Shown: one piece after another, positions 23,911 through 32,927 of the stretch | How positions within the stretch are numbered: the stretch's first letter is position 1 | Layout of the letters: the number at the start of each line of letters is the position of its first letter | Source of the DNA: Collimonas sp. OK607 | GTDB taxonomy: Bacteria > Pseudomonadota > Gammaproteobacteria > Burkholderiales > Burkholderiaceae_D | Length of the DNA: 64,000 nucleotides | Assembly: GCF_900111995.1 (NCBI RefSeq) | Contig: NZ_FOKF01000019.1 | Location: forward strand, 38,102-102,101 | Reading direction: 5' to 3' | Program-made: the position numbers and the translations under genes | The notes under the pieces: generated by a model | The model's database searches: none | Told to the model about the DNA's origin: nothing | Seen by the model: only the letters and a program-made list of their open reading frames with translations

Positions 23911-24750
23911 CCGGCACGCCTCGCGCAATTCGATGGCTTGCTGGTACAGAGCAGCCGCATCAGATGCGTGCGGCCGTTGCGCCAGATAATTTTCCAGATC
24001 TTCCAATGCTGCTTGCGGGCAATCCAGCTGCGCGAACGCTAGTCCGCGGTCGCGCCGTTCTACGGCATCGCCGGGCAACAGGATCAAGATCCGTTGCTGT
24101 ACTTCCAACAGCCGTTGCCAGTGATTGCTTTGCTGGTAGATAGCTTTCAGATTACGCAACATGCGGACCAGGATGTCGTGCGGGTGGGCGATCTGCAGAT
24201 AGCTGATCAGCGAGAGCCGGCTGGCCGCTCTTTCTTCCTCGTTTTCCGTAGGCAGATATGGCTCCAGCCGTTCTTCCAGTTCTTCGCGCGACAGGCTGGC
24301 GCCATTGCTCGGATCGATCATGATGTCGCCGGAAGGCACCGTGAGTTTCATCAGGAAATGGCCAGGGAAGGATACGCCTTTTACCGGCAAGCCGATCTGC
24401 TGCGCCAGTTCCAAGTAAATCACTGCCAGCGAAATCGGAATACCGCGTCGCTTGGCGATAACCCGGTGCAGATAGCTGTTGTCAGTGTCGTAATAATGAT
24501 TGACGTTGATCGCGAATCCCAGCTCCTGGTAGAAGAACTGATTCAGCTGACGTAGTTTCTGGATTGCCGAAGCGTCCGACGGCAAGCGCTGGCGCAAGGT
24601 CTTGGCCAGCCGGTCCAGCTCATCCTGGGGCGCGTTGAAATCCAGTTTGGGATAGGCATCCTGCGCGATCGCCAGTGCTGCTTCGAACAAAGGAACATCA
24701 TTGGCTTGTTGCACCAGCGCAGTAAAGTAATCTAAGGATGTGGTCGTCAT
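23899..24750 (-). CDS. SirB1 family protein (transglutaminase-like plus TPR)
   Basis: 283 aa. The first two thirds match the SirB1/transglutaminase-like family: LRQLNQFFYQELGFAINVNHYYDTDNSYLHRVIAKRRGIPISLAVIYLELAQQIGLPVKGVSFPGHFLMKL. The position of the transglutaminase Cys holds Ser in this family. The C-terminal part is TPR-like (AFAQLDCPQAALEDLENYLAQRPHASDAAALYQQ). Function is not established; it is a cytoplasmic protein widespread in proteobacteria. Confidence 0.85.
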   Translation of the reverse strand: MTTTSLDYFTALVQQANDVPLFEAALAIAQDAYPKLDFNAPQDELDRLAKTLRQRLPSDASAIQKLRQLNQFFYQELGFAINVNHYYDTDNSYLHRVIAKRRGIPISLAVIYLELAQQIGLPVKGVSFPGHFLMKLTVPSGDIMIDPSNGASLSREELEERLEPYLPTENEEERAASRLSLISYLQIAHPHDILVRMLRNLKAIYQQSNHWQRLLEVQQRILILLPGDAVERRDRGLAFAQLDCPQAALEDLENYLAQRPHASDAAALYQQAIELREACRRLN

Positions 24751-24870
24751 GACTCTATCCTAGCAAACTATTTTCTCCAGTGCGATAGGAGAAACCGTGG
24801 CCGGCTGTTCCACTCGTTCCGATTTTGCATGTTGTCATGCGGAATTATTTTGACATCGTCCTAGAAAAAC

Positions 24871-25347
24871 TCAGGCGTCCAGATTGTTTTTCAAACGATT
24901 CAAGAGCGCCAGCAGTTCGCGCTGTTCTTCCTGCTGCATGCCTTGTACCGCTTTAGCATTGAGCCGCCTGGCTTGCTGTTGCAGAGCGCGTTGTACCGAC
25001 TGTCCGGCATCGGAAAGCGTCAGCCTGGTGTTGCGCCGGTCGGTTTCGTCGGCCTCGCCATCGAGTAGCCCACGGTCGCGCAAGCCCTTTATCAGCCGCG
25101 CCAACTGTGCCTTGTCGCGTCCAGTCTTGCGTGCCAGATCACTTTGCGTTGCTCCGGGGTGATGGCCGAAATAGCTCAATACCTTCCATTCCATGTGAGT
25201 GACGTCGTGCGGACCGTCGCGTAGCGTCTGGAACTGTTGCGAACGGTATTGATGCATGACGGTGTGAATCAGATCCAGCACGCCTTCTTCCGGATTTTTT
25301 TCTAAATGGTTGACTTTGTCATTTGATTTGCGCATTATAGGAGACAT
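24871..25347 (-). CDS. MarR-family transcriptional regulator
   Basis: 158 aa from the ATG at 25347; an in-frame ATG at 25335 and a TTG at 25353 are alternatives. The winged helix is clear: MEWKVLSYFGHHPGATQSDLARKTGRDKAQLARLIKGLRDRGLLDGEADETDRRNTRLTLSDAG. It is divergent from a siderophore-interacting protein gene with only about 26 bp between starts, so it very likely controls that gene and itself. The inducing ligand is unknown. Confidence 0.88.
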   Translation of the reverse strand: MSPIMRKSNDKVNHLEKNPEEGVLDLIHTVMHQYRSQQFQTLRDGPHDVTHMEWKVLSYFGHHPGATQSDLARKTGRDKAQLARLIKGLRDRGLLDGEADETDRRNTRLTLSDAGQSVQRALQQQARRLNAKAVQGMQQEEQRELLALLNRLKNNLDA

Positions 25348-25373
25348 TATCAATCAATTCTAAGGATGGTCAC

Positions 25374-26114
25374 ATGATTATAGACCCGCCCGTCAGCCGC
25401 GTACAACGACTACGCCATGAGATCAAGCGACGTGACCTGCAAGTAGTGCGGGTCGCATCTGTCAGTCCGCATTTTCGCAGTGTCACATTCGCCGGCGAGT
25501 CCCTGGGCGATTTCATCAGCGCGTCGTTCGACGACCACGTCAAACTGATTCTGAACCCAGACGGCGATACCAAAGATTGGCGCGACTATACGCCACGGCA
25601 CTACGATGCCGCCGCCGGCGAACTGACGCTGGAATTCGCGCTGCACGGCGACGGCCCCGCCGCCAGCTGGGCGGCGCAGGCGAGCGTGGGCCAGCTTGCC
25701 ACCATTGCCGGGCCGCGCGGCTCGTTTGTGATTCCGCTAGACTACGACTGGCATCTTCTGTGCGGCGACGAGACGGCTTTGCCGGCAGTTGCGCGGCGAC
25801 TGGAAGAGCTTCCTGCCAATACCTACGCCATCGTGGTGATGCTGGTGCCCGATGTCAGCGACCGCCGTGTCTTGCAAAGTGCGGCGACCGTCGATATACA
25901 TTGGGTCAGCGACGCGGCACAATGGATAGACGCAGTTCGCACGTTGACTCTGCCGGGCGGCGAAGGCTATACGTGGTGCGCGGGAGAAGCGGGCGCCATT
26001 GCGACACTACGCCGTGTGCTGGTGGAAGAAAAAGGTGTTGGCCGCCACGCGATTCGCGCTGCAGCCTACTGGAAGCGCGGCGCCGTCGCGCATCATGAGA
26101 ACCTGGGCGAATAA
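25374..26114 (+). CDS. Siderophore-interacting protein, FAD-dependent ferric reductase family
   Basis: 246 aa. FAD-binding N-terminal barrel with RDYTPRHYD (the RxYT flavin motif), then GPRGSFVIP and the NAD(P)H-like domain with the family ending W-C-A-G-E-A and AAAYWKRGAVAHHENLGE. Relatives (ViuB/YqjH) reduce ferric-siderophore complexes in the cytoplasm to release iron. An AAGGA ribosome-binding site precedes the ATG. The gene faces away from the MarR regulator; in E. coli yqjH is likewise paired with a regulator (yqjI). Confidence 0.9.
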   Translation: MIIDPPVSRVQRLRHEIKRRDLQVVRVASVSPHFRSVTFAGESLGDFISASFDDHVKLILNPDGDTKDWRDYTPRHYDAAAGELTLEFALHGDGPAASWAAQASVGQLATIAGPRGSFVIPLDYDWHLLCGDETALPAVARRLEELPANTYAIVVMLVPDVSDRRVLQSAATVDIHWVSDAAQWIDAVRTLTLPGGEGYTWCAGEAGAIATLRRVLVEEKGVGRHAIRAAAYWKRGAVAHHENLGE

Positions 26115-26185
26115 GGGCGTGGTTTTACGTTTGTTCCTAACACTTATTCCTCACGCTTGATATCCTTATTCAGGAGAACTAAGAC

Positions 26186-26845
26186 ATGTCTGACCGCACA
26201 CTCAATCTCGACGATAAGCTCTACCAATATGTATTAGATCATTCGATCCGCGAACATCCGGCGCAAGAGGCTTTGCGTGCCGCTACGCGCAGCCATCCAT
26301 ATGCGGGCATGCAGATTTCGCCCGAGCAGGGACAATTCATGGGACTCCTGATCAAGCTGATGGGGGCGAAGCGCACCATTGAAATCGGTGTCTTCACCGG
26401 GTACAGCGCGCTGTCAGTGGCGTTGGCTCTGCCCGATGACGGCAAGCTGCTGGCTTGCGATATCAGTAACGAATATACGCAGATCGGCCAACCATTTTGG
26501 GAGCAGGCGCAAGTCAGGCACAAGATCGATTTGCAGCTGCGGCCAGCGCTGGAGACGCTCGATGCGCGTTTGGCCGCAGGTGAAGCCGGTCAATACGATT
26601 TTGCTTTCATCGATGCCGACAAGACCAGCTATGACGGCTATTACGAACGTTGCCTGCAGTTGCTGCGGCGCGGAGGGTTGATCGCCATCGATAATACTTT
26701 ATGGAGTGGCAAAGTGGCGACGCACGATACCAGCGCCGATACGCTCGCTTTGCAAGCGCTGAACATCAAACTGCATCAGGATGACCGCATCGACCTGTCG
26801 CTGTTGCCGATCGGCGACGGACTGACGCTGGCACGCAAACGCTGA
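26186..26845 (+). CDS. Class I SAM-dependent O-methyltransferase (CCoAOMT-like)
   Basis: 219 aa. SAM-binding motif I is KRTIEIGVFTGYSALSVALALP; FAFIDADKTSYDGYYE and GGLIAIDNTLWSGKV provide the metal-binding Asp/Asn residues of the caffeoyl-CoA O-methyltransferase-like family. The length matches bacterial members. A CAGGAGAA ribosome-binding site is 8 bp before the ATG. The substrate is unknown, probably a catechol-like compound. Confidence 0.9.
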   Translation: MSDRTLNLDDKLYQYVLDHSIREHPAQEALRAATRSHPYAGMQISPEQGQFMGLLIKLMGAKRTIEIGVFTGYSALSVALALPDDGKLLACDISNEYTQIGQPFWEQAQVRHKIDLQLRPALETLDARLAAGEAGQYDFAFIDADKTSYDGYYERCLQLLRRGGLIAIDNTLWSGKVATHDTSADTLALQALNIKLHQDDRIDLSLLPIGDGLTLARKR

Positions 26846-26886
26846 TGATCTTGCGTTGACCCTTGCGCTTGCTCATTGCGTTTAAT

Positions 26887-28437
26887 TTAACGCGCAATAC
26901 GTTTGAAATCGCGGAAACGGAATCCCATCGCCAGCAGTGCGCCAAAATAGGTAACGCCGCAAGCCGCCAGCACAGCGCACAAGGCGGCGATGCGCGCCAG
27001 CGAGCTGGTATGCGGTCCGGTCCAGTCGAATTGCTGGCTACACCACAGAGCTACGGCCGCCATCAGGAACAGGGCGCCGAGCAGACGCATGAAATAGCGG
27101 ATCCAGCCAGCCTCAGGTTTGTATATGCCGCGTCGCATCAGGCTCCACAGCAGGAAGCCGGCGTTCAGGCAGGCGCCGACGCTGATCGACAGCGCCAGGC
27201 CGGCCACTGCAAAAATCGGCACAAAGATGTAATTCATCAATTGCGTGGCGATCAATACGCCGATCGCAATCTTGACCGGGGTCCTGATGTCTTGTTTGGC
27301 GTAAAAGCCCGGCGCCAGGATTTTCACCACAATCAGGCCGATCAAGCCGACGCCATAGGCAATCAGGACCTGGCTGGTGACCGCGACCGAGGCCGCATCG
27401 AATTTACCGTGCTGGAACAACGTTGACGTCAGCGGCACCGCCAGGGTAGCCAGGCCGACTGCAGACGGCAGCGCCAGCAAAAAGGTGAGTCGCAGACCCC
27501 AGTCCAGCAGCGACGAGTATTCGCCGTGGTCTTTGTCCGCATTGGCTTTCGACAAGCTAGGCAACAAGATGGTGCCGAGGGCAACGCCCAGCAACGCCGT
27601 CGGGAATTCCATCAAGCGGTCGCCATAGGTCAATAGAGAAACGCTGCCATGCCCCAGGCGCGAAGCGATATTGGTATTGATCAGCAAACTGAGTTGAGCG
27701 GCAGATACGGCAAATACCGCAGGCCCCATTTTTTTCAACACTCGCTGTACGCCGAGATCGCGCATGCCGATCATGGGATTGAGGGCAATCCGCGGCAGCA
27801 TGCCGACCTTGATCAGCGCCGGCACCTGAAGCGCAACCTGCAATACGCCACCAACCAGCACCGCAAATGCCATCGCATAGATGGGATGTTCCAGATAGGG
27901 GGCGACAAATAGCGAGGCGACAATGAAAGCCAGGTTAAGCAGTACCGAGGTGAAAGCCGGAATCTTGAATTCATGCCACGTATTCAGAATCCCGCCGGCC
28001 AGGGCGACAAAAGACATGAAGCCGATGTAGGGGAACATGATCCTGGTCATGAACACCGAGGCACCGAATACTTCTTTGTTGTCTTTCAGGCCGGTGGCGA
28101 TGAAATACACCAGCACCGGCGTGGCCAGGATACCGATGATGCAGGTAAACAACATGGCCCAGGTCAGCACGGTGGCGACATGATCGACCAGTTCCTTGGT
28201 CGCGGCCTCGCCTTTCTGGTTTTTGTATTCACCCAGGATGGGCACGAAGGCTTGTGAAAAGGCGCCTTCGGCAAACAGCCGGCGCAACAGATTGGGAATA
28301 CGGAAAGCGATGGCGAAGGCGTCTGTGTAGCCGTCGGCACCGAATGCGCGCGCGTACAGGATTTCGCGAATCAGGCCCGTCACACGTGACACCATGGTCA
28401 TGCCAGAGACGGTGGCAAGCGTTTTATGCAAGTTCAT
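26887..28437 (-). CDS. murJ: Lipid II flippase MurJ (MviN)
   Basis: 516 aa with about 14 membrane segments. The N-terminal KTLATVSGMTMVSRVTGLIREILYARAFGADGYTDAFAIAFRIPNLLRRLFAEGAFSQAFVPIL is diagnostic of MurJ, with the conserved Arg residues of the central cavity. It moves lipid-linked peptidoglycan precursor across the inner membrane. It is divergent from rpsT, the usual beta-proteobacterial arrangement. Confidence 0.96.
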   Translation of the reverse strand: MNLHKTLATVSGMTMVSRVTGLIREILYARAFGADGYTDAFAIAFRIPNLLRRLFAEGAFSQAFVPILGEYKNQKGEAATKELVDHVATVLTWAMLFTCIIGILATPVLVYFIATGLKDNKEVFGASVFMTRIMFPYIGFMSFVALAGGILNTWHEFKIPAFTSVLLNLAFIVASLFVAPYLEHPIYAMAFAVLVGGVLQVALQVPALIKVGMLPRIALNPMIGMRDLGVQRVLKKMGPAVFAVSAAQLSLLINTNIASRLGHGSVSLLTYGDRLMEFPTALLGVALGTILLPSLSKANADKDHGEYSSLLDWGLRLTFLLALPSAVGLATLAVPLTSTLFQHGKFDAASVAVTSQVLIAYGVGLIGLIVVKILAPGFYAKQDIRTPVKIAIGVLIATQLMNYIFVPIFAVAGLALSISVGACLNAGFLLWSLMRRGIYKPEAGWIRYFMRLLGALFLMAAVALWCSQQFDWTGPHTSSLARIAALCAVLAACGVTYFGALLAMGFRFRDFKRIAR

Positions 28438-28781
28438 GGAGCGGCATTATAGCTGTAGCAGATCGCCTGCCGCAGCTTTCTCAGGATTTGGAAAATAAGG
28501 TTAATTTTTGCCGCGTTTGCAAGAGTTTGCTTGCTGTCGGCGCAGTCTGTTGACTGTGATAAAGTCTGGGCCGGATTGTTCCCGCAGCAAGTACGATATA
28601 CCAGGAAGGTTGGTTGCATCATGGCAACAGTGCTTTCTTGCGACAGAATTGTTTCCAAAGCAAGGGGAGTTTGCCTGTTTGAGAAAAACTGGTTATAATC
28701 CGTGGCTTTACAGAATTCTGCGTCGCGGTCTGGTTTGTTTATGCCGCGTAAGCATTCCCGACCTCGTTTTAGGAAATATAA
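28438..28781. other. Divergent murJ/rpsT promoter region
   Basis: 344 bp without a credible gene. It holds the rpsT promoter at 28671-28699 and must contain the murJ promoter on the other strand, which was not resolved. Confidence 0.5.
28671..28699 (+). promoter_or_regulatory. rpsT promoter
   Basis: TTGCCT (28671-28676), a 17-bp spacer and a perfect TATAAT (28694-28699) give a strong sigma-70 promoter with a leader of about 75 nt before rpsT, as expected for a ribosomal protein gene. Confidence 0.75.
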
Positions 28782-29051
28782 ATGGCAAATACCGCACAAG
28801 CACGTAAGCGTGCTCGTCAAGCAGTTCAGCAAAACCTGCACAACTCCAGTCAGCGTTCGACCCTGCGTACAGCTATCAAAGCTGCTCGCAAGGCAATCGA
28901 TGCTGGTGGCGACAAAGCTGCTGCAGCGCTGGTTCTGCAAAAATCCGTATCGGTTATCGACCGTATCGCGGACAAGAAAATCATTCACAAGAACAAGGCT
29001 GCACGCCATAAGAGCCGTTTGAACGCTGCTCTGAAAGCGCTGGCTGCTTAA
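28782..29051 (+). CDS. rpsT: 30S ribosomal protein S20
   Basis: 89 aa, basic and Ala/Lys-rich, with the S20 pattern [18 protein letters not shown], then [15 protein letters not shown] and [22 protein letters not shown]. It binds 16S rRNA early in small-subunit assembly. An AGGA ribosome-binding site is 8 bp upstream. It is transcribed alone and closed by a strong terminator. Confidence 0.98.
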   Translation: MANTAQARKRARQAVQQNLHNSSQRSTLRTAIKAARKAIDAGGDKAAAALVLQKSVSVIDRIADKKIIHKNKAARHKSRLNAALKALAA

Positions 29052-29107
29052 TAGTATTTGACGGGCAGCCCCGGCTGCCGGTTGTACTAAATTGTTGTTG
29101 GAATAAG

Positions 29108-29143
29108 AAAAACCCTGCATAACATGCGTTATGCAGGGTTTTT
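29108..29143 (+). terminator. rpsT terminator
   Basis: A perfect 16-bp stem (29108-29123 with 29128-29143, loop ATGC) ending in T5 follows rpsT by 57 bp. Its A5 on the left arm makes it potentially bidirectional. Confidence 0.92.
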
Positions 29144-29237
29144 CTGTTTGGCTTGTTTTTGTTTGACTTGGTTTTGTTTGATTTTTCAATCATCCCGGCG
29201 GCAAGTGCTCAGGGAGTTGCCGCCGGTAGTGTGTCGC

Positions 29238-29708
29238 TTATAGCTGCGGCAAACCTTGGATCACGGCGCCGGCTTTGATATTCTTGTCCTTGAACCAGCT
29301 CTTGTTCATCTCCAGCGCATAAGATGCGGCGCCCTGGGCGCAATGCGAGTCCAGCGTCTGCGCTTTCATTTCCTCGACATTCAGGATGGTGCCCTTGGCA
29401 TCGATGAATGCGACTGACAGCGGGATCAGGGTGTTTTTCATCCACATGCAGATGCCTGCCGGATTATCGAATACAAATACCATCCCTTCGTTGCTCCCCA
29501 TTTTCTTGCGGAACATGAGGCCTTGTTCGCGTTGCGCATCTGTGTGCGCAACCTCGGCTTTGATCACGTGGATACCGATATTCAGGGGGGTGGTCGGGAG
29601 CTGCTGGCTTTCTTGCGCTGCTGCCGGCAATACGGCAAAGGAGAAGATTGCGATGGCTGCAAAGGCTGCGGAGAGGTAATTAGCGCGAATTTTTCTCATG
29701 TTATTCAT
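29238..29708 (-). CDS. Exported DUF192 family protein
   Basis: 156 aa. The signal peptide ends PAAA around residue 31. The mature part has the DUF192 signature: VEVAHTDAQREQGLMFRKKMGSNEGMVFVF-type segment, MWMKNTLIPLSVAFIDAKGTI, and a distal ALEMNKSWFKDKNIKAG. The family is widespread and periplasmic or extracytoplasmic with unknown function. A GGAG site 10 bp upstream supports the ATG at 29708; the ATG three codons later is an alternative. Confidence 0.9.
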   Translation of the reverse strand: MNNMRKIRANYLSAAFAAIAIFSFAVLPAAAQESQQLPTTPLNIGIHVIKAEVAHTDAQREQGLMFRKKMGSNEGMVFVFDNPAGICMWMKNTLIPLSVAFIDAKGTILNVEEMKAQTLDSHCAQGAASYALEMNKSWFKDKNIKAGAVIQGLPQL

Positions 29709-29803
29709 GTTGTAGAAGCTCCTTTAGGATGCGGAGATTATACAGAGAGGTAATTCGACAGCGGAGTGTCCGCGGTGGATATTAATTGTTTCAGGACGTA
29801 AAA

Positions 29804-29826
29804 AAAGGCAGGACGCGCCTGCCTTT
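29804..29826 (-). terminator. Terminator of the Ala/Lys-rich gene
   Basis: AAAGGCAGG (29804-29812) pairs with CCTGCCTTT (29818-29826); on the minus strand the stem is followed by a run of T. It lies just after the stop of the small leftward gene. Confidence 0.85.
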
Positions 29827-29845
29827 ATCGAAGCTGATGCTGGAA

Positions 29846-30079
29846 TTACTTCGCAGCAGGAGCGGCTTCAGCTGCTGGAGCTTCAGCTTTCGCAGCTTTA
29901 GCTTTAGCTGCTTTTTTAGCCTTCTTGACTTTGTGTGTTGCCTTCTTGGCTGCAGGAGCAGGAGTCGAAGCTGCAGTGGCAGCAGCAGCAGGTGCGGCAG
30001 GTGCTGCAGGTGCGGCGTCAGCAGCGAAAACGGAGGAAGCGAACAGGCCGGCAATCAGAACAGCGATCAGTTTTTTCAT
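29846..30079 (-). CDS. Small exported Ala/Pro/Lys-rich protein
   Basis: 77 aa from MKKLIAVLIAGLFASSVFA, a clear signal peptide with cleavage near residue 19-20 (VFA-A). The mature chain is almost wholly Ala, Pro, Lys and Glu: an Ala/Pro part, a basic Lys/Ala part (KKATHKVKKAKKAAKAKAAK) and an acidic Ala/Glu end. It would be disordered and periplasmic. An in-frame ATG four codons earlier (30091) is an alternative start. It has its own terminator. Similar short proteins occur in Burkholderiales, function unknown. Confidence 0.8.
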   Translation of the reverse strand: MKKLIAVLIAGLFASSVFAADAAPAAPAAPAAAATAASTPAPAAKKATHKVKKAKKAAKAKAAKAEAPAAEAAPAAK

Positions 30080-30242
30080 TTTAAAATCCATTCAGTTAGC
30101 GAGTTAATCAATCTATGATTCACTTGAATCACTGCAATTAACGACGCTCGGAAACAGATGGTTGACATTTTTTTTTGAAAAAATCAGAAACCTGTTTCAA
30201 ATTGTATCTGCGCTGTATTCCATTGTGTTCACCGCGTCTCCG

Positions 30243-30812
30243 CTATTTTTTTAAGTCAGTCAGATCGGCCGGGTTGATCTCAACCGACTCACCCGGCCAC
30301 AACGGATGGCTTTGCAGCGATACCTGGCCGATCGAGACTCGCACTAGCCGTAAGGTGGGTAATCCCACCGCCGCTGTCATGCGCCGCACCTGGCGGTTTT
30401 TTCCTTCGGTCAGGGTGAGCGCCAGCCAGCTGGTGGGTTTGTCCTGGCGCTGGCGTATCGGCGGATCGCGCGGCCATAGCCAGTCAGGTTCCTCGATTTG
30501 GCGCGCCTGGCACGGCTTGCTGCGGAAGTCGCCGAGATCGACGCCGTTCCGCAAGTGCGCCAGCATAGCCTGGGTCGGAGCGCCTTCGACCTGCACCATA
30601 TAAGTTTTTGGCTGTTTCAGCGCGGGGTGGCTGATGTTGTGCTGCAGCTTGCCGTCATCGGTGAGTAACAATAATCCTTCACTATCGGCATCCAGGCGTC
30701 CGGCCGGATAGATATCGGGAATCTTGATATAGTCGGCGAGCGTAGGGCGGCCGGGGTGTGCTGAAAACTGGCACATCACTTGAAATGGTTTGTTGAATAA
30801 AATCAGAGACAT
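30243..30812 (-). CDS. rluE: 23S rRNA pseudouridine synthase RluE
   Basis: 189 aa. RsuA/RluE-type synthase: [14 protein letters not shown] near the N-terminus, the catalytic-Asp motif [20 protein letters not shown], and the ending [27 protein letters not shown]. There is no N-terminal S4 domain, which fits RluE (modifies U2457 in E. coli 23S rRNA) better than RsuA or RluB. It is cytoplasmic and a single-gene unit. Confidence 0.9.
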   Translation of the reverse strand: MSLILFNKPFQVMCQFSAHPGRPTLADYIKIPDIYPAGRLDADSEGLLLLTDDGKLQHNISHPALKQPKTYMVQVEGAPTQAMLAHLRNGVDLGDFRSKPCQARQIEEPDWLWPRDPPIRQRQDKPTSWLALTLTEGKNRQVRRMTAAVGLPTLRLVRVSIGQVSLQSHPLWPGESVEINPADLTDLKK

Positions 30813-30886
30813 GCGCCTAGTATACAGCTTGAATGCAGCTTAGCCATCGTGTCAGCCACGGCGCCGGCGTCGCAAAAGCATAGCGT

Positions 30887-30901
30887 CTAGTAAAATACTA
30901 G
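30887..30901. promoter_or_regulatory. CTAGTA-AAA-TACTAG palindrome upstream of icd
   Basis: A perfect 6+3+6 inverted repeat 103 bp before the icd start, in its leader or promoter zone. It could be a regulator binding site. No family assigned. Confidence 0.35.
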
Positions 30902-31004
30902 TGCATAATACGAAATGCCTGTCTTATGTCTTATATAAGACTAACTGTGTTTCAAATCCAACTGCACTGGTAGCTTTTACCTCCTCAACTCCGGAGATAC
31001 ACTG

Positions 31005-32258
31005 ATGTCCCAACATATCAAAGTGCCTGCTGAAGGCCAAAAAATCACCGTCAACGCCGATTTTTCGATCAACGTTCCTGACAATCCAATCATTCCTTAC
31101 ATCGAAGGCGATGGCACTGGTGTAGATATCAGCCCGGTCATGATCAAGGTAGTGGACGCCGCTGTAGCCAAGGCATACGCAGGCAAGCGCAAGATCAGCT
31201 GGATGGAAGTGTTTGCAGGCGAAAAATCGACCAAGGTATATGGTCCCGACGTCTGGCTGCCGGAAGAAACCCTGGCCGCGATCAAGGATTATGTTGTATC
31301 GATCAAAGGCCCGTTGACGACACCAGTTGGCGGCGGTATCCGTTCGCTCAACGTGGCCCTGCGCCAAGAGCTGGACTTGTATGTCTGCCTGCGCCCGGTG
31401 CGTTACTTCAAGGGCGTGCCTTCGCCGGTGCGTGAGCCAGAGAAGACCGATATGGTGATTTTCCGCGAAAATTCGGAAGACATCTATGCTGGTATCGAAT
31501 GGCAAGAGGGTAGCGACGGCGCCAAGAAGCTGATCGACTTCCTGATCAAGGAAATGGGCGTCAAGAAGATCCGTTTCCCGAATACTTCCGGTATCGGCAT
31601 CAAGCCGGTTTCGCGTGAAGGCACCGAGCGTCTGGTTCGCAAGGCGATCCAATACGCTATCGACAACGACAAACCATCCGTCACCATTGTCCACAAGGGC
31701 AATATCATGAAGTTCACCGAAGGTGGCTTCCGTGACTGGGCATACGCACTGGCGCAAAAAGAATTCGGCGCTGAATTGATCGATGGCGGTCCATGGGCGA
31801 AATTCAAGAACCCGAAGACTGGCCGCGAAATCATCGTCAAGGATTCGATTGCTGATGCATTCTTGCAACAAATCCTGTTGCGTCCGAATGAATACAGCGT
31901 CATCGCCACCCTGAACCTGAACGGCGACTACATCTCCGACGCCCTGGCAGCACAAGTCGGCGGTATCGGCATCGCTCCTGGCGCCAATCTGTCGGATTCA
32001 GTGGCCATGTTTGAGGCAACCCACGGTACTGCGCCAAAGTATGCTGGCAAAGACTACGTCAATCCAGGTTCGCTGATCCTGTCGGCGGAAATGATGTTGC
32101 GCCATATGGGCTGGCTCGAAGCTGCAGACCTGATCATTGAATCGATGCAAAAATCGATCACTTCGAAAAAGGTCACCTACGACTTCGCACGCTTGATGGA
32201 AGGTGCAACGCAGGTTTCTTGCTCCGGTTTCGGCGAAGTATTGATTGAAAACATGTAA
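31005..32258 (+). CDS. icd: NADP-dependent isocitrate dehydrogenase
   Basis: 417 aa, typical of the E. coli-type homodimeric enzyme (416 aa). Visible motifs are [14 protein letters not shown] [17 protein letters not shown], the substrate/phosphorylation loop [14 protein letters not shown], and [25 protein letters not shown]. It converts isocitrate to 2-oxoglutarate in the TCA cycle. The Ser of the phosphorylation loop is kept, so control by AceK is possible. It is followed by a strong terminator. Confidence 0.97.
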   Translation: MSQHIKVPAEGQKITVNADFSINVPDNPIIPYIEGDGTGVDISPVMIKVVDAAVAKAYAGKRKISWMEVFAGEKSTKVYGPDVWLPEETLAAIKDYVVSIKGPLTTPVGGGIRSLNVALRQELDLYVCLRPVRYFKGVPSPVREPEKTDMVIFRENSEDIYAGIEWQEGSDGAKKLIDFLIKEMGVKKIRFPNTSGIGIKPVSREGTERLVRKAIQYAIDNDKPSVTIVHKGNIMKFTEGGFRDWAYALAQKEFGAELIDGGPWAKFKNPKTGREIIVKDSIADAFLQQILLRPNEYSVIATLNLNGDYISDALAAQVGGIGIAPGANLSDSVAMFEATHGTAPKYAGKDYVNPGSLILSAEMMLRHMGWLEAADLIIESMQKSITSKKVTYDFARLMEGATQVSCSGFGEVLIENM

Positions 32259-32273
32259 GTTTGCCGTTTTTAC

Positions 32274-32307
32274 AAAAAAAGCCAGAACGTGTTCTGGCTT
32301 TTTTTTT
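32274..32307 (+). terminator. icd terminator
   Basis: A7-GCCAGAAC (32274-32288) pairs with GTTCTGGC and a run of nine T (32291-32307), loop of 2. Confidence 0.92.
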
Positions 32308-32328
32308 CGTGCATTGATTGCTACAAAT

Positions 32329-32357
32329 AAAAAAACCTCACCGCAGTGAGGTTTTTT
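32329..32357 (-). terminator. Cold-shock gene terminator
   Basis: CCTCAC (32336-32341) pairs with GTGAGG (32346-32351), flanked by A7 and T6, so it can end transcripts from either side. It lies just beyond the stop of the leftward cold-shock gene. Confidence 0.88.
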
Positions 32358-32385
32358 ACAAAGACCACTTAACTCAATAACTGAA

Positions 32386-32589
32386 TTAAGGAGCCTGGAT
32401 GTTAGAAGCTTGCTTGCCTTTAGGGCCTTGCGTGACTTCGAACTGGACTTTTTGACCTTCTTTGAGGGTCTTGAAGCCGTTCATCTGGATTGCGGAAAAG
32501 TGTGCAAACAAATCTTCACCGCCGTCATCCGGAGTGATAAAGCCGAAGCCCTTAGAATCGTTGAACCACTTGACTGTACCTGTTGCCAT
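32386..32589 (-). CDS. Cold-shock domain protein (CspA family)
   Basis: 67 aa from the ATG at 32589, the standard length. It opens [22 protein letters not shown] with the RNP1 motif, and has DLFAHFSAI (RNP2). An upstream in-frame start codon would add nine non-conserved residues and is rejected. It is a single-stranded nucleic-acid-binding RNA chaperone. A long A+T-rich upstream stretch is compatible with the usual long structured leader of csp mRNAs. Confidence 0.95.
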   Translation of the reverse strand: MATGTVKWFNDSKGFGFITPDDGGEDLFAHFSAIQMNGFKTLKEGQKVQFEVTQGPKGKQASNIQAP

Positions 32590-32927
32590 AAAATAGCGTC
32601 TTTCAAATAATAACAATCACACGAGCCGTAAAAGCAAGAAGCCTCGCGTAACGCTGCCCCTCCTAGAACTTGCTCACTTCTATTAACAAGCCGAAACATG
32701 CTTATTAATGAATGTCATTGTTCGCGTTAAAAATAAAAAAGTCAAGTAATTTCCATTATGCAATTAAATTTGTGCATACGCATCGTTTTCTGCTCTTGAT
32801 TTAATCTCTTCTATCGTCATCTGCATAGCAATCGGAAAACGCGTAATATCAACATCAGTATCGATATAAACACTAATTATTCAGAGTTGCGCGTTGCGCA
32901 TTTGGCGGAAGGTTTTAGAATAGGCGC
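32590..32927. other. Divergent csp/clpS regulatory region
   Basis: 338 bp, A+T-rich, no credible gene. It should contain the csp promoter and 5' leader on the minus strand. On the plus strand TTGCGC (32894-32899) and TAGAAT (32916-32921) with 16-bp spacing sit immediately before clpS. Confidence 0.5.

Noticed and set aside
26862..26895. Imperfect TTGCGTT/AACGCGCAA hairpin between the O-methyltransferase and murJ
   Set aside because: Two-base bulge and no adequate T run; too weak to call a terminator.
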